Shown: piece after piece, positions 63,655-64,000 of the stretch | How positions within the stretch are numbered: position 1 is the first letter of the stretch | Layout of the letters: each line of letters starts with the position of its first letter | From: JALJPB01 sp034111045 | GTDB taxonomy: Bacteria > Pseudomonadota > Gammaproteobacteria > Enterobacterales > Alteromonadaceae | DNA: 64,000 nt | Direction: 5' to 3' | Assembly: GCA_034111045.1 (NCBI GenBank) | Contig: JAWUYA010000001.1 | Coordinates: 1-64,000 of the forward strand | Program-made: the position numbers and the translations under genes | The notes under the pieces: model-generated | What the model was told of the DNA's origin: nothing | Database searches by the model: none | The model's input: the letters and a program-made list of their open reading frames with translations, nothing else

Positions 63655-64000
63655 TTAGTTGTAAACTGTTGTAATGCTTTCAACCATTAATTGTACCGTC
63701 CGTTTTCCTCTAAATTCATTAACATCAAGACGATATGCTAGATGTACTTTATTTTCTTTAGCATTAGGCCAAGCCTTGATATCAACATTAAAGGCGATAC
63801 CATCAAATAGTTGACCTTGCTTTTGGACAACTATTTTCAAGTGTTTTTCACCCACAATACGCTGCTGTACTAAGACAAACTGATCATCAAACAAAGGTTC
63901 TGAAAAATTTTGTCCCCAGGGACCACAGTCTCTAACCATCTCAGCAAAGTCTAAGGTCATCTCATTAACTGTTAACTCACCATCAGATAAAATAACGCCG
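63655..64000 (-). CDS. recJ: single-strand exonuclease RecJ, C-terminal part
   Basis: Only the last 114 codons or so are in view; the gene continues beyond the right edge. The segment has DCGPWGQNFSEPLFDDQF, VLVQQRIVGEKHLKIVV and FNVDIKAWPN, the C-terminal OB-like domain of RecJ. RecJ degrades 5' single strands in recombination and mismatch repair. The recJ-prfB-lysS order is conserved in gammaproteobacteria, here with fetB inserted. Confidence 0.9.
   Translation of the reverse strand, partial: GVILSDGELTVNEMTLDFAEMVRDCGPWGQNFSEPLFDDQFVLVQQRIVGEKHLKIVVQKQGQLFDGIAFNVDIKAWPNAKENKVHLAYRLDVNEFRGKRTVQLMVESITTVYN

Overview
The window looks like the chromosome of a cold-adapted marine gammaproteobacterium of the order Alteromonadales, most like Colwellia, Thalassotalea or relatives. 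Three things suggest this: the DNA is AT-rich; the housekeeping gene order is that of the group (mutS / rpoS-nlpD-yqaA-pcm-surE-truD-ispF-ispD-ftsB, eno-pyrG, mazG-relA-rlmD / barA, pdxJ-recO-era-rnc-lepB-lepA-rseC-rseB-rseA-rpoE / nadB, sdhE / ygfZ, lysS-prfB-recJ); and there is a DUF3494-type ice-binding-like protein. The genus is an inference from gene order and protein style. No rRNA, tRNA, CRISPR array, prophage or integron was seen.

Bases 1-7.4 kb are the accessory part. They hold the N-terminus of an IS3-like OrfA running off the left edge, a small membrane ORF apparently cut by that element, a 63-codon transposase remnant that seems to join IS30-like and IS1595-like sequence, and the end of a surface polysaccharide cluster (small membrane protein, family 2 glycosyltransferase, Wzx-like flippase). 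A sigma-54-dependent response regulator follows, then a secreted DUF3494 protein on the other strand. That protein carries 17-residue tandem repeats and has a GG-N10-GC sigma-54-type promoter candidate upstream.

Bases 7.4-18.4 kb hold signalling and envelope genes: an MsbA/LmrA-type ABC exporter, a membrane-anchored FKBP isomerase, a 1528-residue propeller-PAS-GGDEF-EAL protein, a secreted alpha/beta hydrolase and an orphan hybrid histidine kinase.

Bases 18.6-64 kb are conserved core chromosome. Many genes overlap by a few bases (ftsB/ispD/ispF, era/rnc, rseA/rseB/rseC), which implies translational coupling. The themes are the general stress sigma factor (rpoS with nlpD, surE and pcm), isoprenoid precursors (ispD, ispF), cell division (ftsB), stringent response (relA, mazG), the BarA phosphorelay, the envelope-stress sigma-E operon, NAD synthesis (nadB), flavinylation (sdhE), Fe-S repair (ygfZ) and protein synthesis (lepA, lysS, prfB). 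prfB keeps the programmed +1 frameshift, so it must be read as 61688-62786 joined at CTT-TGA-C.

Points that depart from the usual: a decayed duplicate of the 3' end of prfB between prfB and lysS; fetB placed between recJ and prfB with no visible ATPase partner; an ABC-2 permease fused to an M1 metallopeptidase; unrecognised genes between ftsB and eno and between barA and pdxJ; and a small decayed gene between mazG and relA.
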